A stretch of 64,000 nt of DNA from Saccharibacillus nicotianae. Lineage in GTDB: Bacteria; Bacillota; Bacilli; Paenibacillales; Paenibacillaceae. Location of the stretch: contig NZ_JBHUGF010000011.1 of the NCBI RefSeq assembly GCF_042681745.1, positions 434,001-498,000 on the forward strand, in the 5' to 3' direction. Shown one piece after another: positions 32,847 to 41,643 of the stretch (within the stretch, counting starts at the first letter, position 1; each line of letters begins with the position of its first letter). The translations under genes were made by a program, and so were the position numbers. The notes beneath the pieces are model-generated. The model did no database searches. It had not been told where the DNA came from and worked only from the letters and a program-made list of their open reading frames with translations.

Positions 32847-33800
32847 ATGTCACAAGTTCAATCGGTTTATTTTAACCATGATGCTGGAGTCGATGATCTA
32901 GTATCTCTATTTATGTTATTACAGATGGAAAATGTGAAATTAACAGGGGTATCCGTTATTCCAGCAGATGGTTATTTGGAACCTGGTGCAGCAGCTAGTC
33001 GCAAAATTATCGACCGCTTTGGCAACTATGCACCAGAAGTCGCTCGTTCCAATTCACGCGGTAAAAATCCTTTTCCTGCGGCATGGCGTATGCATACGTT
33101 TTATGTAGACGCGTTACCGATTCTGAATGAATCCGGTACAATGGAAGCGCCACTGGCTGAATTGCCTGCTCACCGTCATATGATTCAACAATTGTTACAG
33201 ACTGAAGGTAAAACAACATTGCTATTTACCGGGCCTCTGACCGATCTTGCTCGCGCTTTAGATGAAGCTCCCGAAATCGAAGACAAAATTGAAAAATTAG
33301 TCTGGATGGGTGGCGGATTTGCACATGGGAATGTAGATGAGCCTGAACATGATGGAAGTGCAGAATGGAATGTATTCTGGGACCCTGAAGCGGCACACCG
33401 GGTATGGCAAAGTAATATCGTGATTGATCTGGTTGCTTTGGAAAGTACGATCAAAGTGCCTTTAGATCTACATATCCGCAAACGCTGGTCAACTGATCGT
33501 CGTTATGAAGGTGTCGATTTCTTAGGTAACTGTTATGCTTGTTGTCCACCACTTGTACATATGGAGAACAATTCAACGTATTATTTCTGGGATGTACTGA
33601 CAACATTATCGATCGGTCGTCCAGATATTGTACAGAAAAAAGTAGTCAATTGCGTGGTCATTCCAGATGGCCCGTCACAAGGTAGAACGGTAGAACAAGC
33701 AGATGGTCGTCCGGTGAATTTTGTGTATGATACGAATCCGACGGCGTTTTTTGATTATATGATCGAACTTGCCAAGAAATCAGCACCGGCTCGTTACTAA
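32847..33800 (+). CDS. Nucleoside hydrolase (IUNH family), variant active-site motif
   Basis: A 317-residue purine/pyrimidine ribonucleoside hydrolase-type protein. The metal-binding motif usually DTDxGxDD is NHDAGVDDL here (first Asp replaced by Asn), a form I recall from a Firmicutes subfamily. Other motifs: LLFTGPLTDLARAL, LVWMGGGFAHGN, AEWNVFWDPEAAH, and the late histidine block. It splits nucleosides to base plus ribose. Start follows GGGGGAACAAGTAATC. Stands alone, but a canonical nucleoside hydrolase lies 4.5 kb downstream in the importer operon. Confidence 0.88.
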   Translation: MSQVQSVYFNHDAGVDDLVSLFMLLQMENVKLTGVSVIPADGYLEPGAAASRKIIDRFGNYAPEVARSNSRGKNPFPAAWRMHTFYVDALPILNESGTMEAPLAELPAHRHMIQQLLQTEGKTTLLFTGPLTDLARALDEAPEIEDKIEKLVWMGGGFAHGNVDEPEHDGSAEWNVFWDPEAAHRVWQSNIVIDLVALESTIKVPLDLHIRKRWSTDRRYEGVDFLGNCYACCPPLVHMENNSTYYFWDVLTTLSIGRPDIVQKKVVNCVVIPDGPSQGRTVEQADGRPVNFVYDTNPTAFFDYMIELAKKSAPARY

Positions 33801-33877
33801 TATAACTGATCTGTAAAGTAGTTGTTCCGTATAGCAAGAAACCTATTTTCAGATCAAATAAATACAAAATGGTATAC

Positions 33878-33927
33878 GATCCGTCTGTCCAAACCTATAT
33901 ACTAGGTCAACCACAGACGGATTTTTG
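33878..33927 (+). terminator. Terminator of the nucleoside hydrolase gene
   Basis: ATCCGTCTGT (33889-33898) pairs with ACAGACGGAT (33913-33922), then TTTT. Confidence 0.8.
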
Positions 33928-34002
33928 ATTATATTGAATAATTTGTATGATAGATAAAGAGAAGATAGATTAGATGATTATAAGTATGCAGGAGGTCTAT
34001 TT

Positions 34003-35067
34003 ATGTACGTGATTGCAAATATCGGCAAGTTTACTGCATTGCCACCAATTGCTTTACATATATACAATAAGGATATGTTTGCTTTGGAGCAATCGTTAAC
34101 AGAAGGTTGGGATATTGAAGAGCCTTTTGTTTTAAGCGAACATACTACAATTACTCCGTTAGATATGGCAATCAGGTTAGAACACGATAAAGTAGTACAT
34201 TGGTTAGTGGAGCATGGGGTAAATTTGAATACCAAAGATAATCCTGCTTTCTTATTAGCAGTACGATACGGGGAAGAACCACTGATTCGGTATTTGTATG
34301 AGCATGGTGCGCAGATTAATCGATTGAACAGAGTTAAATCAAGTGCTTATGATACCGCTTATTTTGGCAAAAAAAAGAATATAGCGCTTGTCTATGAATT
34401 GGGATTAGATATCCAAAAATATGGAGGATCTGTTTTGCGTAAAGCAGTAGCAAATCATGATCTACAAACGATTGATTTCTTGTTAGATCATGGGGTAGAT
34501 ATCAATTACAATAAGCCAGATATGGTCTATCCGTATAATGCGACTCCACTTACTGTAGCTACCCGTAATGAAAATGTGGCAATGGTAGAGTATTTGATTC
34601 AGCGTGGAGCAGATGTCACGATAGCTGAAAAAAATGGAGAACGTGCATACACCATAGCGGTTATTAATAAAAATGAATCATTAGCACAACTGTTAAAAAG
34701 TCTAGAGCCTGCTGCATTTCATAACGAACAAAACAAATTATATACCTTGCAAAGTTACAAACTTCCTAAAGCATTAATCGACTTTCTAAGTACAAGCGAG
34801 CGTATACTACAGTGGATAGATTCAGACCAGCAAACACATCACATTGAATTTTTGTCTTTACTGGATACAGTAGAGATGAAGGTTGGGCGACAGCGATATC
34901 TACGACTGTCCGCAGAGATTAATCTATATTCGGATCTATGTATTGTCTGGAATCCGACTAAAAAAGTCATCGGTTGTTATGATGAAGAACATCTAATGTA
35001 TACCACTTTGGGTACATGGTCAGATTTTAGTTATGATCCCGGCAAGTGTATGGATTCAGTAGTATAG
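34003..35067 (+). CDS. Ankyrin-repeat protein
   Basis: A 354-residue cytosolic protein. Residues about 45-230 hold roughly five ankyrin repeats (TPLDMAIRLEHDKVVHWLVE, AFLLAVRYGEEPLIRYLYEH, LRKAVANHDLQTIDFLLDHG, TPLTVATRNENVAMVEYLIQ). The C-terminal 110 residues are a separate domain (KLYTLQSYKLPKALIDFLS, RILQWIDSDQQTHHIEFLS) that resembles SMI1/KNR4-like or other immunity-associated domains, with no firm match. Followed after 19 bases by an Imm63-like gene. Ankyrin proteins are regular members of immunity loci of polymorphic toxins. ATG after GGAGGTCTATTT. Confidence 0.85.
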   Translation: MYVIANIGKFTALPPIALHIYNKDMFALEQSLTEGWDIEEPFVLSEHTTITPLDMAIRLEHDKVVHWLVEHGVNLNTKDNPAFLLAVRYGEEPLIRYLYEHGAQINRLNRVKSSAYDTAYFGKKKNIALVYELGLDIQKYGGSVLRKAVANHDLQTIDFLLDHGVDINYNKPDMVYPYNATPLTVATRNENVAMVEYLIQRGADVTIAEKNGERAYTIAVINKNESLAQLLKSLEPAAFHNEQNKLYTLQSYKLPKALIDFLSTSERILQWIDSDQQTHHIEFLSLLDTVEMKVGRQRYLRLSAEINLYSDLCIVWNPTKKVIGCYDEEHLMYTTLGTWSDFSYDPGKCMDSVV

Positions 35068-35086
35068 ATCATCAAGGAGACTATTT

Positions 35087-35524
35087 ATGAGAACAAAAGA
35101 ACAGTATATAGAGCAGTTACGTTCTTTATTACAACGTACTTCGTTACAGGAAGAAGAATATCTGGATTATATTACGAATCCGTTTGTACAATTTTTTCAA
35201 GATGACTTTGTTCCTTTTGTAGAGCTAACCGCTACCGGATATCGGTTGAAAATGTATGAACGGGGTCAAACAGTTTTTACCAAAATGATCTATGATGAAG
35301 AAGCGATGCTGTACTGGATTTTAGCCTATACAATAGAAATCGTAACGCATATTCATTTGCTTCGGAAATATGGAGTCGATAACAAAACGTCTTTTCTCAC
35401 CTATGATGATGATCTGACTCAAGAATGGCATACAGATCAGACGAGTATATTCGATGCGATTGGTGGCATCTATGCACAATGGTGGCATGAGACAGGAAAA
35501 AGAGCAGAAATTGAAGCTCAATAA
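35087..35524 (+). CDS. Imm63-like immunity protein
   Basis: A 145-residue protein whose conserved points match Imm63: GYRLKMYERGQTVFTK (YxxxERG), DEEAMLYWILAYTIEIVTH (LLYW followed by a helix) and the closing helices FDAIGGIYAQWWHETGKRAE, where family members have a WAxRRxxE pattern. It would bind and neutralise a toxin domain delivered by a competitor. No toxin gene is adjacent in the window. Same operon as the ankyrin gene. ATG preceded by AAGGAGACTATTT. Confidence 0.65.
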   Translation: MRTKEQYIEQLRSLLQRTSLQEEEYLDYITNPFVQFFQDDFVPFVELTATGYRLKMYERGQTVFTKMIYDEEAMLYWILAYTIEIVTHIHLLRKYGVDNKTSFLTYDDDLTQEWHTDQTSIFDAIGGIYAQWWHETGKRAEIEAQ

Positions 35525-35679
35525 AACGGACGATTTGGAATATACTTACACGCAATGTTCGCTTATAGAACAAAATTTATTTTAAAAGTCGTAATTATGT
35601 TGCTCCATTCTATTAATTTATGTATAATAACGAGGTCGGACGAACTCAATGTACGACATTTACCAGTGAAGGTGATAAG

Positions 35680-36027
35680 ATGAATCTTCTGGATCACAAT
35701 GAGTCCAAAAAGAAAATGGCACAGTTATATAACGAAGTATCCAAAGAACTATTTGGCTATGGAACGACGTTGCTACGAGTTTCGGTCGAAGATCATATTA
35801 TTACGTTTCAAGCGAGACACCGACGTTCTCCGCGGTCGGCGGCATTGGAAGGCGAAGACCCTGCACTCAAGCAGGAAGTCGATTTTCGTTTATCCACCGT
35901 CTATAAGCGTAAATTTCGTGAAAAGTTAGAGCAGGAATTACAATTGAATATTGAAGCTATTTTGCGCGATTATGATGCGCCTACCCAATGGGCTTTTACC
36001 AATGTGGTACTGGCGGAGAATCAATAA
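35680..36027 (+). CDS. DUF2294 (MpsC-like) family protein
   Basis: A 115-residue protein of the DUF2294/MpsC type: KKKMAQLYNEVSKELFGYGT, an ITFQARHRRSPRSAALEG middle and helical KFREKLEQELQLNIEAIL end. In Staphylococcus a related protein belongs to a sodium-translocating membrane-potential system; in Bacillus such proteins are stand-alone and uncharacterised. ATG 35680 chosen (GAAGGTGATAAG before it); an upstream in-frame ATG at 35620 has no site. It ends just before the structured leader of the importer operon. Confidence 0.82.
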   Translation: MNLLDHNESKKKMAQLYNEVSKELFGYGTTLLRVSVEDHIITFQARHRRSPRSAALEGEDPALKQEVDFRLSTVYKRKFREKLEQELQLNIEAILRDYDAPTQWAFTNVVLAENQ

Positions 36028-36049
36028 CACAAGCTGGTTTCAACTAACA

Positions 36050-36079
36050 CGCCAACCTGACTGGCGGATTTCCTTTTTT
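36050..36079 (+). terminator. Weak terminator after the DUF2294 gene
   Basis: CGCCA (36050-36054) pairs with TGGCG (36062-36066) over a loop, then GATTTCC and six Ts. The stem is short and the T-run is displaced by seven bases. Confidence 0.4.
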
Positions 36080-36087
36080 GATCTATC

Positions 36088-36188
36088 TCAAAAGGTGACC
36101 GGATACAGATCAGTTTGTAACGGGTACCGCTTTGCTTTGTTTATCGAAGAAAAGTGTTCTTGTTCTTACAAGGATACTTTTCTTTTTT
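36088..36188 (+). promoter_or_regulatory. Structured leader with terminator ahead of the purine importer operon
   Basis: Two hairpins in the 228-base leader. First: GGTG-A-CCG (36094-36101) with CGG-G-TACC (36121-36128), containing an inner TACA/TGTA stem. Second, at 36147-36188: a long stem formed by GAAAAGT and TTCTTG against CAAGGA and ACTTTTC, then six Ts, a good terminator about 70 bases before the start codon. Either it ends transcription from the DUF2294 gene, or it is an attenuator controlled by the first structure. It does not match a riboswitch class I know. Confidence 0.5.
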
Positions 36189-36255
36189 GTTTGTTTACAG
36201 GTAATTGTTGCAACATTGTTATTCAGAATCAACCATTTGAGAGGGGAAACCAAAC

Positions 36256-37332
36256 ATGAGTAAAAAGTGGATGAGTGGATTACTGGCATTAACATTAGCA
36301 GGTGTAGGGCTTGCAGGTTGTGGAACAACGATTGATCAGAACGGTAATACAAGCACAGGTGGTAGTGCAGATGGACAAAAAGAACTGGTTATCTCGACAT
36401 GGGGATTTTCCGAAGATTTTCTACAAGAATCGGTCTTCCAACCGTTTGAAAAAGAACATAATGTCAAAATCGTACTCGAAACAGGCAACAATGCAGAACG
36501 GTTAAACAAAATTCGTCAGGGCAGTACCAATGTGGATCTTATCTACCTCTCTGATTATTATGCACAACAAGCGATAGACGATAATTTACTAGAACCGATT
36601 GATCGTACAAAATTAACGAATTTAGATCACATTTACGATATTGCCAAAGCTCCAAATGGCGAAAAATATGGACCGGCTTATACAGTAGCCCAGCTTGGTA
36701 TCGCTTATAATCCAGCTTTGGTTAGTGGTGAAGTAACATCATGGAGCGATCTATGGAAGCCTGAATTTGCCAATAATGTAACGATGCCAGCGATTACAGC
36801 AACGGCAGGCCCGATGATGATCGATGCGGCTTCGCGTGTAGCAGGCAACAAAGAATTTAACGAAGATGCAGCATTTACTCAATTGAAAACATTAGACCCG
36901 AGTGTGGTCAAATACTATAGCCAAACGTCAGAATACGTGAATATGATCGGACAAGAAGAGATTGCCGGTGGCCCGATCATGGAAATGTATTTCAAAGATA
37001 TTCAAGCTGCTGTACCGGGTGCGAAGTTCGTCACTCCATCAGAAGGCGCATATGCGGTTATTAATACCGTTAACATTGTAAAGGGTAGCGATAACAAAGA
37101 ACTGGCTGAAGAATTTATCGACTGGCAGTTAAGCAAAGAAGTACAAGAGAAATCTGCGAAAGCCAAAGTCGATTCTCCTGTTAATAAAGATGTGGTACTG
37201 ACAGACGAAGAAGCACAAGGGATTACGTATGGTGCAGATATTATTGAAAATCTGCGTAAGTTAGATATGGAATTTGTAAATAAAAATATGCCAGCATGGA
37301 CAGATCGTTGGAACCGCGAAATCGGGGGTTAA
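36256..37332 (+). CDS. Pot-type ABC importer, substrate-binding lipoprotein
   Basis: A 358-residue lipoprotein with signal peptide and lipobox LAGC (Cys22). It belongs to the spermidine/putrescine-binding (PotD/AfuA-like, cluster D) group: ELVISTWGFSEDFLQESVF, then GNNAERLNKIRQGSTNVDLIYLSDYYAQQA. The genomic partners (nucleoside hydrolase, adenine deaminase) point to a purine base or nucleoside as the real ligand; family similarity would name polyamines. Start after GAGAGGGGAAACCAAAC. First gene of the importer operon. Confidence 0.88.
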   Translation: MSKKWMSGLLALTLAGVGLAGCGTTIDQNGNTSTGGSADGQKELVISTWGFSEDFLQESVFQPFEKEHNVKIVLETGNNAERLNKIRQGSTNVDLIYLSDYYAQQAIDDNLLEPIDRTKLTNLDHIYDIAKAPNGEKYGPAYTVAQLGIAYNPALVSGEVTSWSDLWKPEFANNVTMPAITATAGPMMIDAASRVAGNKEFNEDAAFTQLKTLDPSVVKYYSQTSEYVNMIGQEEIAGGPIMEMYFKDIQAAVPGAKFVTPSEGAYAVINTVNIVKGSDNKELAEEFIDWQLSKEVQEKSAKAKVDSPVNKDVVLTDEEAQGITYGADIIENLRKLDMEFVNKNMPAWTDRWNREIGG

Positions 37333-37389
37333 GCTCGAACCAAGTACGTTCTGTACAATCACATGTTGAAGGTCGAAGGAGGATGTACT

Positions 37390-38367
37390 GTGAGTGGATT
37401 GCAACGGAAAGTCATTATGGATGTCGATACAGGGATCGATGATGCGCTTGGTATTATGCTAGCTGTAGGTAGTGGCAGTTGCGATATTCTAGGGATTACG
37501 ACTGTGAATGGTAATGTATCAATGCAACAAGCAACGATCAATACATTCAAAATTCTACAGTTGATCGACCGTACCGATATTCCTGTTTTTGCAGGAGCAG
37601 ATACTCCGTTAGTTCGTGAGCCTAGATTTGAACATTCGGTTCATGGCAATGATGGGATCGGTGGCGCATTAACCGAGATGCAAGTAGATCAGCAGGTACA
37701 ACCTCAAGCTGCGCACGAATTTATGATTGAGCAAATTATGAACTATCCCGGTGAGATCACGTTGATTCTCACAGCACCACTGACCAATCTAGCCTTGGCG
37801 ATTCAACAACAACCGGAAATTGTCGCTAACGTCAAAGAAATCATTATTATGGGTGGAGCCGTCAATGAATACGGCAATATCACACCAACCGCTGAATACA
37901 ATATGTATGTCGATCCTGAAGCCGCCAAGCAAGTATTACGTGCAGGCTTCGCCCATCTGGTACTTGTACCATTAGATGTGACACGCAAAGTGCTACTAAA
38001 CAATAATCATCTTGGTGCGCTAAACCGTACGGCTCAACCTGAAATCGCAGGGTATGTACGTCAGAGTACATCAGCGTATATGGAGCGCTACGAACAACGT
38101 AATGGCGTCAAAGCATGTGCAATGCACGACCCACTTGCTGTAGCCGCCGCTCTCTATCCAGACGTGATCAGCACAACCTTATACCACGTCGATGTCGAGA
38201 CCAATAGTGATTTATGCGACGGACAAACTGTATGCGATTTTCAAAATCGTCTGGGCAAACAACCTAACGTACAAGTCGCTTTAACTGTCGATCATATCGC
38301 TTTTTTTAACATCTTTTTAGAATCACTTAGTAAGCTTAAAGTAACTTCAAAGCAACTGAATCTGTAG
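37390..38367 (+). CDS. Nucleoside hydrolase (IUNH family), canonical motif
   Basis: A 325-residue ribonucleoside hydrolase with canonical DVDTGIDDALGIMLA at the N-terminus, HGNDGIGG loop, LILTAPLTNLALAI, IIMGGAVNEYGNITPTAEYN and a C-terminal HDPLAVAAALYP carrying the catalytic/metal histidine-aspartate. It cleaves inosine, adenosine or uridine to base and ribose in the cytosol. GTG start 37390, with AGGAGG seven bases before; the upstream ATG 37363 lacks a site. Situated between binding protein and permease genes of the importer. Confidence 0.92.
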   Translation: MSGLQRKVIMDVDTGIDDALGIMLAVGSGSCDILGITTVNGNVSMQQATINTFKILQLIDRTDIPVFAGADTPLVREPRFEHSVHGNDGIGGALTEMQVDQQVQPQAAHEFMIEQIMNYPGEITLILTAPLTNLALAIQQQPEIVANVKEIIIMGGAVNEYGNITPTAEYNMYVDPEAAKQVLRAGFAHLVLVPLDVTRKVLLNNNHLGALNRTAQPEIAGYVRQSTSAYMERYEQRNGVKACAMHDPLAVAAALYPDVISTTLYHVDVETNSDLCDGQTVCDFQNRLGKQPNVQVALTVDHIAFFNIFLESLSKLKVTSKQLNL

Positions 38368-38929
38368 TAAGTGTAGAACTAGAAGCATGAAAGATAAATC
38401 AGACTAACTAAATATCATCACAATAGATTTTTAAAAGTAACATTGCTTTTATACTGCTACTCCAACCCTTAACGCGACTATTCTGTATCCCTCGCATGAT
38501 CTAAAATCGTGCGCTTAGTCATTTTGTAATTAAGCAATCCTTTTACCGAAAAAAATAGACTGATATTTTAAAAATTACAGAATTAAAAAATCATAATTAA
38601 GATATTTTGATGCGTATTTAAGATTTTAATTGTACTAAACAAATCCAATCGTTGCTGTCTCCTCCAAGCGGAGAAAACAGAATATTCTGAAAGAGCGAAG
38701 CGCTCGCCTTTGTAGTCGACTCCTTACCGCAAAGCGGTTAATCAAAGGAGCCGATTACAACAAGCGACGGTAAGAATATCCTGTTTTCGCAGCGACATTC
38801 ACTAGAGCAAACCTAACTATATCTATCTTTCAAAGTTAATCTTATGAAAACATTCTTTTAAAAAGTAATACCAATTGCGCTGTCCCTAAGAATCACCTTA
38901 ATTCTGCTCAGATAGGAGCGTATCCACCT
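38368..38929. other. Gap inside the importer operon
   Basis: 562 bases with no ORF having a ribosome site. It separates nucleoside hydrolase from the first permease gene and contains the inverted-repeat element listed separately. Flanks are A+T-rich. A promoter for the permease genes could be here; I cannot point to one. Confidence 0.5.
38649..38797. repeat. Long imperfect inverted-repeat element (MITE- or ncRNA-like)
   Basis: About 150 bases that fold on themselves nearly end to end. Outer arms GTTGCTG (38651-38657) / CAGCGAC (38790-38796); next GAAAACAGAATATTCT (38673-38688) / AGAATATCCTGTTTTC (38773-38788), one mismatch; then TTGTAGTCGACTCCTT / AAGGAGCCGATTACAA with few mismatches; apex CCGCAAAGCGG. 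Two small side hairpins, CTCCAAGCGGAG and GAGCGAAGCGCTC, sit on the left arm. G+C content is higher than the flanks. No second copy seen in this window. Confidence 0.65.
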
Positions 38930-39751
38930 ATGAAAATCAATAAGATGTACTGGCTGCTCCTACCCGGGCTGCTGTTCCTTACCGTATTTATGCTAATCCC
39001 AATTATTTTGACGATTGGCTCCACATTTGTGCAAGAAGGCAAGCCTACTCTGGAAGGGTATCTGTACTTTTTTAGAGATGCGTATTTCAATCGGATTCTA
39101 CTGACTACGCTACGAGTCAGTGTATTTACAACAGTGATCTGTATTGCGCTTGGTTATCCGGTGGCTTACTACATTTCACGCTTGGGCACACGGAAAAAAG
39201 GGATTTTGCTAGCATTATCTATTTTCCCATTGTTGACCAGCCCTGTTGTGCGCTCGTTTAGCTGGATGATTATTTTGGGACGTAAAGGTCTGGTAAATAA
39301 TGCACTGGTGGCGACAGGCATTGTCGATAAGCCGATAGAAATTTTGTATACACCAATAGCGATGATTATCGGACTGGTACATCTGTTTTTACCATTGATC
39401 ATTATTACGCTTGTCGGTGTAATGGAAAATGTAGATAGTGAACTGATTCGTGCAGCAGAAAGTCTGGGTGCTTCTCGGTTTACCGCGTTGCGTAAAGTGC
39501 TGTTTCCATTAACGATTCCGGGTCTGATTATCGGAAGTGTACTTGTATTTGTCGGTAGTCTGACCGCCTATACCACGCCAGCTTTGCTTGGAGGCAAAGA
39601 ACGGGTGATCTCTACATTTCTGTATCAGAATGCGATGACGTTGAATGATTGGTATCTGGCTTCAGTGATTGCGACGATTATGATTGTGATTACGCTGGTT
39701 GTTGTAGGACTGATGAACAAAGTAGCTACGAAATTGAATCCGAAGGGGTGA
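38930..39751 (+). CDS. Pot-type ABC importer permease, PotB-like
   Basis: A 273-residue inner-membrane permease with about six helices; N-terminus MYWLLLPGLLFLTVFMLIPI, the EAA loop ESLGASRFTALRKVLFPLTI that contacts the ATPase, and GSLTAYTTPALLGG typical of PotB. Forms the channel with the next gene product. The ATG lies 560 bases after the nucleoside hydrolase stop; Shine-Dalgarno TAGGAGCG is present. Eight bases separate its stop from the next start. Confidence 0.9.
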   Translation: MKINKMYWLLLPGLLFLTVFMLIPIILTIGSTFVQEGKPTLEGYLYFFRDAYFNRILLTTLRVSVFTTVICIALGYPVAYYISRLGTRKKGILLALSIFPLLTSPVVRSFSWMIILGRKGLVNNALVATGIVDKPIEILYTPIAMIIGLVHLFLPLIIITLVGVMENVDSELIRAAESLGASRFTALRKVLFPLTIPGLIIGSVLVFVGSLTAYTTPALLGGKERVISTFLYQNAMTLNDWYLASVIATIMIVITLVVVGLMNKVATKLNPKG

Positions 39752-39758
39752 GACGAAG

Positions 39759-40550
39759 ATGAAAGAAAAACATTACGGGCTGGCGATATTTAGCACGTTA
39801 GTCTTTATTTTTCTGCTAGGGCCACTGGTGATCATCTCGGTCACCTCATTCGGGCCGGGTACAGTATTGAAATTCCCACCGGATGGATTTTCACTCAAAT
39901 GGTATCAAAATATATGGGCAGTCGATATGTTTCCGAAAACGTTTGTGACATCGATTATTATTTCGCTACTCGGTAATCTGCTTGCTTTGATTCTCGGCGT
40001 ACCTGCGGCGTATGCGCTAAGTCGATATCATTTTCGCGGACGTGATTTGCTCAATGCGATCTTTTTATCACCGGTATTGATTCCGGGGATTGTGCTTGGT
40101 TTTACGATGCTCAAATATGTGTTGGTCATGTATCATTTGCCGATCTATACCGGGTTATTGGTCGGACATACAGTAATTATGTTGCCGTTTATTATTCGGG
40201 TGATTGGTTCCAGTCTATCGAACTTTGACTTCTCTATCGAAGAAGCGGCAGTCAGTCTTGGCGCAGGGCGGTTACAAGCTTTCTTTAGAGTGGTGTTACC
40301 GAATATCCGCTCAGGCATTATGGCAGCGGTATTAATCGCTTTTCTGGAGTCATTTAATAATGTTGATATCTCGGTATTTATGACAGGGCCGGGAATCAGT
40401 ACATTGCCGATTCAGATGTTGACGTATGTACAGAATTATTTTGATCCAACGATAGCCGCGATTTCGGTCGTATTGATGATATTAACCGGTCTATTGATGT
40501 TCGTGATTGAGCGTCTGATGGGTGGACTAGCTTACTTTACCAAACGATAA
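39759..40550 (+). CDS. Pot-type ABC importer permease, PotC-like
   Basis: A 263-residue permease with six helices (YGLAIFSTLVFIFLLGPLVI start, EAA loop AAVSLGAGRLQAFFRVVLPN, LESFNNVDISVFMTGPG). The PotC pattern, including the SFGPG segment near residue 30, is clear. ATG follows GGGTGAGACGAAG. Followed after 16 bases by the ATPase gene. Confidence 0.9.
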   Translation: MKEKHYGLAIFSTLVFIFLLGPLVIISVTSFGPGTVLKFPPDGFSLKWYQNIWAVDMFPKTFVTSIIISLLGNLLALILGVPAAYALSRYHFRGRDLLNAIFLSPVLIPGIVLGFTMLKYVLVMYHLPIYTGLLVGHTVIMLPFIIRVIGSSLSNFDFSIEEAAVSLGAGRLQAFFRVVLPNIRSGIMAAVLIAFLESFNNVDISVFMTGPGISTLPIQMLTYVQNYFDPTIAAISVVLMILTGLLMFVIERLMGGLAYFTKR

Positions 40551-40566
40551 GGGGAGGCATACGACG

Positions 40567-41643
40567 ATGACATTACTCAGCTTAGAACAGGTATCGGTGG
40601 CGTATGATAACCACCTGATTTTGGAGAATTTCGATCTCAAATTAGAAGAAGGCAAATTACTCTCATTACTCGGCCCAAGCGGCTGTGGCAAAACAACCAC
40701 ATTGCGTCTGATTGCAGGTTTTTTGGAAGCTAAAGGTGGCAAATTTATGTTCGATGGGCGAGATTATACGAATCTACCTGTGAACAAACGTAATTTCGGA
40801 TTTGTGTTTCAAAGTTATGCGTTATTTCCGCATTTATCGGTTTACGATAATGTAGCGTTCGGCTTACGTTTGCGTAAAGTGAAAGAAGCGCAGGTGAAAG
40901 AGAAAGTATTGCGGATGCTGGATATTGTCAGTCTGAACGGTTTTGAAAAGCGGTTCCCACAAGAATTATCCGGTGGACAACGTCAACGTGTAGCGATTGC
41001 CCGCGCACTGGTAATTGAACCTGATCTGCTACTATTCGATGAGCCGTTAAGTAATCTGGATGCCAATTTAAGAGTGACAATGCGTGTAGAGATTCGCCGT
41101 TTACAACAAGAATTAGGAATGACTGCGGTGTATGTCTCTCACGATCAGGAAGAATGTTTTTCGATCTCGGATCAAGTAGCAATTATGAACGCTGGCAAAA
41201 TCGAGCAATTAGGCGCACCGACAGAGATTTACCAGTATCCCAAAACCGAATATGTGGCTCGTTTTATCGGGTTTAATAACTTTTTGGTATTTGATGGTAC
41301 ACGCCAAGGGAATACAGGTGTAGAGTGGACAATTGGCGATTATGGATTTGCTGTGCAATTACAGACAGGACAATCCACAGCGGACACGTACAAAGGCGCA
41401 ATTCGTCCAGAAGACTTACGTATTACGCGGTTAGATGAATTGACTGATCTGCAAAAGTCTTTGTCTAATCAAGTGCCAGGAACGGTCAAAGTGAGTACGT
41501 ATCTAGGACGTAGTTATCAATTTGAAGTACAGACAGCACTGGGAGCATTTACAGTGAATCAAGAAATGGATATCCCGATCGCACCGGGTCAACAGGTGAT
41601 GATTACTTTTCCAGCGGATAAGATTGTGATGGTGGGACAATGA
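40567..41643 (+). CDS. Pot-type ABC importer ATPase, PotA-like
   Basis: A 358-residue ATP-binding protein: Walker A GPSGCGKTT, Q-loop FQSYALFPHLSVYDN, signature LSGGQRQRVAIARAL, Walker B LLLFDEPLSNLD, switch His in VSHDQEE, and a C-terminal TOBE domain (about 280-358). Energises the two permeases. Stop overlaps the start of the adenine deaminase gene by four bases, which ties transport and base deamination together at translation. Confidence 0.93.
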   Translation: MTLLSLEQVSVAYDNHLILENFDLKLEEGKLLSLLGPSGCGKTTTLRLIAGFLEAKGGKFMFDGRDYTNLPVNKRNFGFVFQSYALFPHLSVYDNVAFGLRLRKVKEAQVKEKVLRMLDIVSLNGFEKRFPQELSGGQRQRVAIARALVIEPDLLLFDEPLSNLDANLRVTMRVEIRRLQQELGMTAVYVSHDQEECFSISDQVAIMNAGKIEQLGAPTEIYQYPKTEYVARFIGFNNFLVFDGTRQGNTGVEWTIGDYGFAVQLQTGQSTADTYKGAIRPEDLRITRLDELTDLQKSLSNQVPGTVKVSTYLGRSYQFEVQTALGAFTVNQEMDIPIAPGQQVMITFPADKIVMVGQ

